Positions 63,806 to 64,000 of a stretch of DNA of 64,000 nucleotides are shown here, piece by piece. The DNA is from an uncultured Porphyromonadaceae bacterium (GTDB lineage: Bacteria > Bacteroidota > Bacteroidia > Bacteroidales > Barnesiellaceae): contig UPYI01000008.1 of NCBI GenBank assembly GCA_900538555.1, positions 118,279 to 182,278 of the forward strand, read 5' to 3'. The notes beneath the pieces are model-generated. The model searched no databases. It saw nothing but the letters and a program-made list of their open reading frames with translations, and had not been told where the DNA came from. Position 1 is the first letter of the stretch. The number at the start of each line of letters is the position of its first letter. The position numbers and the translations under genes are program-made.

Positions 63806-64000
63806 TCAAAGTATAGAATCGTTGTCGGGGGTTTGCTGATGTCTGATGAATTTTTGCCTGGCTGAATATGGATTAGCATTGGCGTAGCAATAGACACAGC
63901 CGTGTGGACAGCTGTTGTATGTACCAATGTCCTTTGATGTAATGCAGCCGCAAAGTGTACGTTGCCCCTTGTCTGTTTTTAGATTTTGGATATATGGTTG
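63806..64000 (-). CDS. DUF1848 family protein, C-terminal 64 residues (5' end beyond window)
   Basis: Open frame running off the right edge on the minus strand; it ends with TGA at 63806-63808. It reads [20 protein letters not shown] and then [17 protein letters not shown]: a CxxxCxxC cluster (CPHGCVYC) plus an earlier CGC, the hallmark of DUF1848 proteins. Such a cluster suggests an iron-sulfur, possibly radical-SAM-like, protein. Only the end is visible, so the fold cannot be checked. Confidence 0.8.
   Translation of the reverse strand, partial: QPYIQNLKTDKGQRTLCGCITSKDIGTYNSCPHGCVYCYANANPYSARQKFIRHQQTPDNDSIL

Overview
The window comes from a Bacteroidales (Bacteroidota) chromosome. The evidence is a SusC/SusD pair, a hybrid two-component regulator fused to an AraC domain, many lipoproteins and secreted glycanases with T9SS-like C-terminal tails, and Bacteroidota-type promoters (-7 box TAnnTTTG, often with TTTG about 20 nt upstream) in front of many genes. 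The genus cannot be fixed from the sequence alone. No rRNA, tRNA or CRISPR array was recognised.

Region 1 (1-5117) is the tail of a pectin/fucose-type locus: the 3' part of a GH95 alpha-fucosidase and a large multidomain pectin methylesterase. An 870-bp non-coding stretch with a strong hairpin separates it from Region 2 (5988-30630), a complete polysaccharide utilization locus: hybrid regulator, SusC, SusD, two surface lipoproteins, a secreted GH5 endoglucanase with four repeated N-terminal modules, a PL8-like lyase, a GH88 unsaturated glucuronyl hydrolase, a GH92-GH5 fusion, a secreted FAD oxidoreductase, and two secreted non-enzymatic proteins, one of them a free-standing relative of the GH5 modules. 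Lyase + GH88 + alpha-mannosidase + beta-glucanase is the enzyme set expected for a beta-glucan backbone with mannose-glucuronate-mannose branches, as in xanthan or acetan. The GH92-GH5 fusion would join side-chain and backbone cleavage in one polypeptide. This substrate assignment is inference.

Region 3 (30700-62600) is mostly housekeeping: HAD phosphatase, ribF, a methyltransferase, a YfhO-type membrane protein, pnp, a thioredoxin-fold lipoprotein without its CxxC, greA, a HIT protein, an aroQ-pyk-OMT-rbfA-ABC permease operon, a KilA-N protein, xerD, a solitary PL9-type pectate lyase, ychF, an EamA transporter, rmuC, an MscS channel, mfd, polA and a polyprenyl synthase. Notable non-coding signals are a dispersed promoter-bearing repeat (about 30.8-30.95, 38.45-38.57 and 51.31-51.39 kb, with diverged relatives near 36 kb) and a terminator-like hairpin in the greA leader.

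Region 4 (62600-64000) looks AT-richer and probably acquired: a frameshifted IS982-type transposase remnant, a SAM-methyltransferase-like protein, and the C-terminus of a DUF1848 protein with a CxxxCxxC cluster that runs off the right edge.
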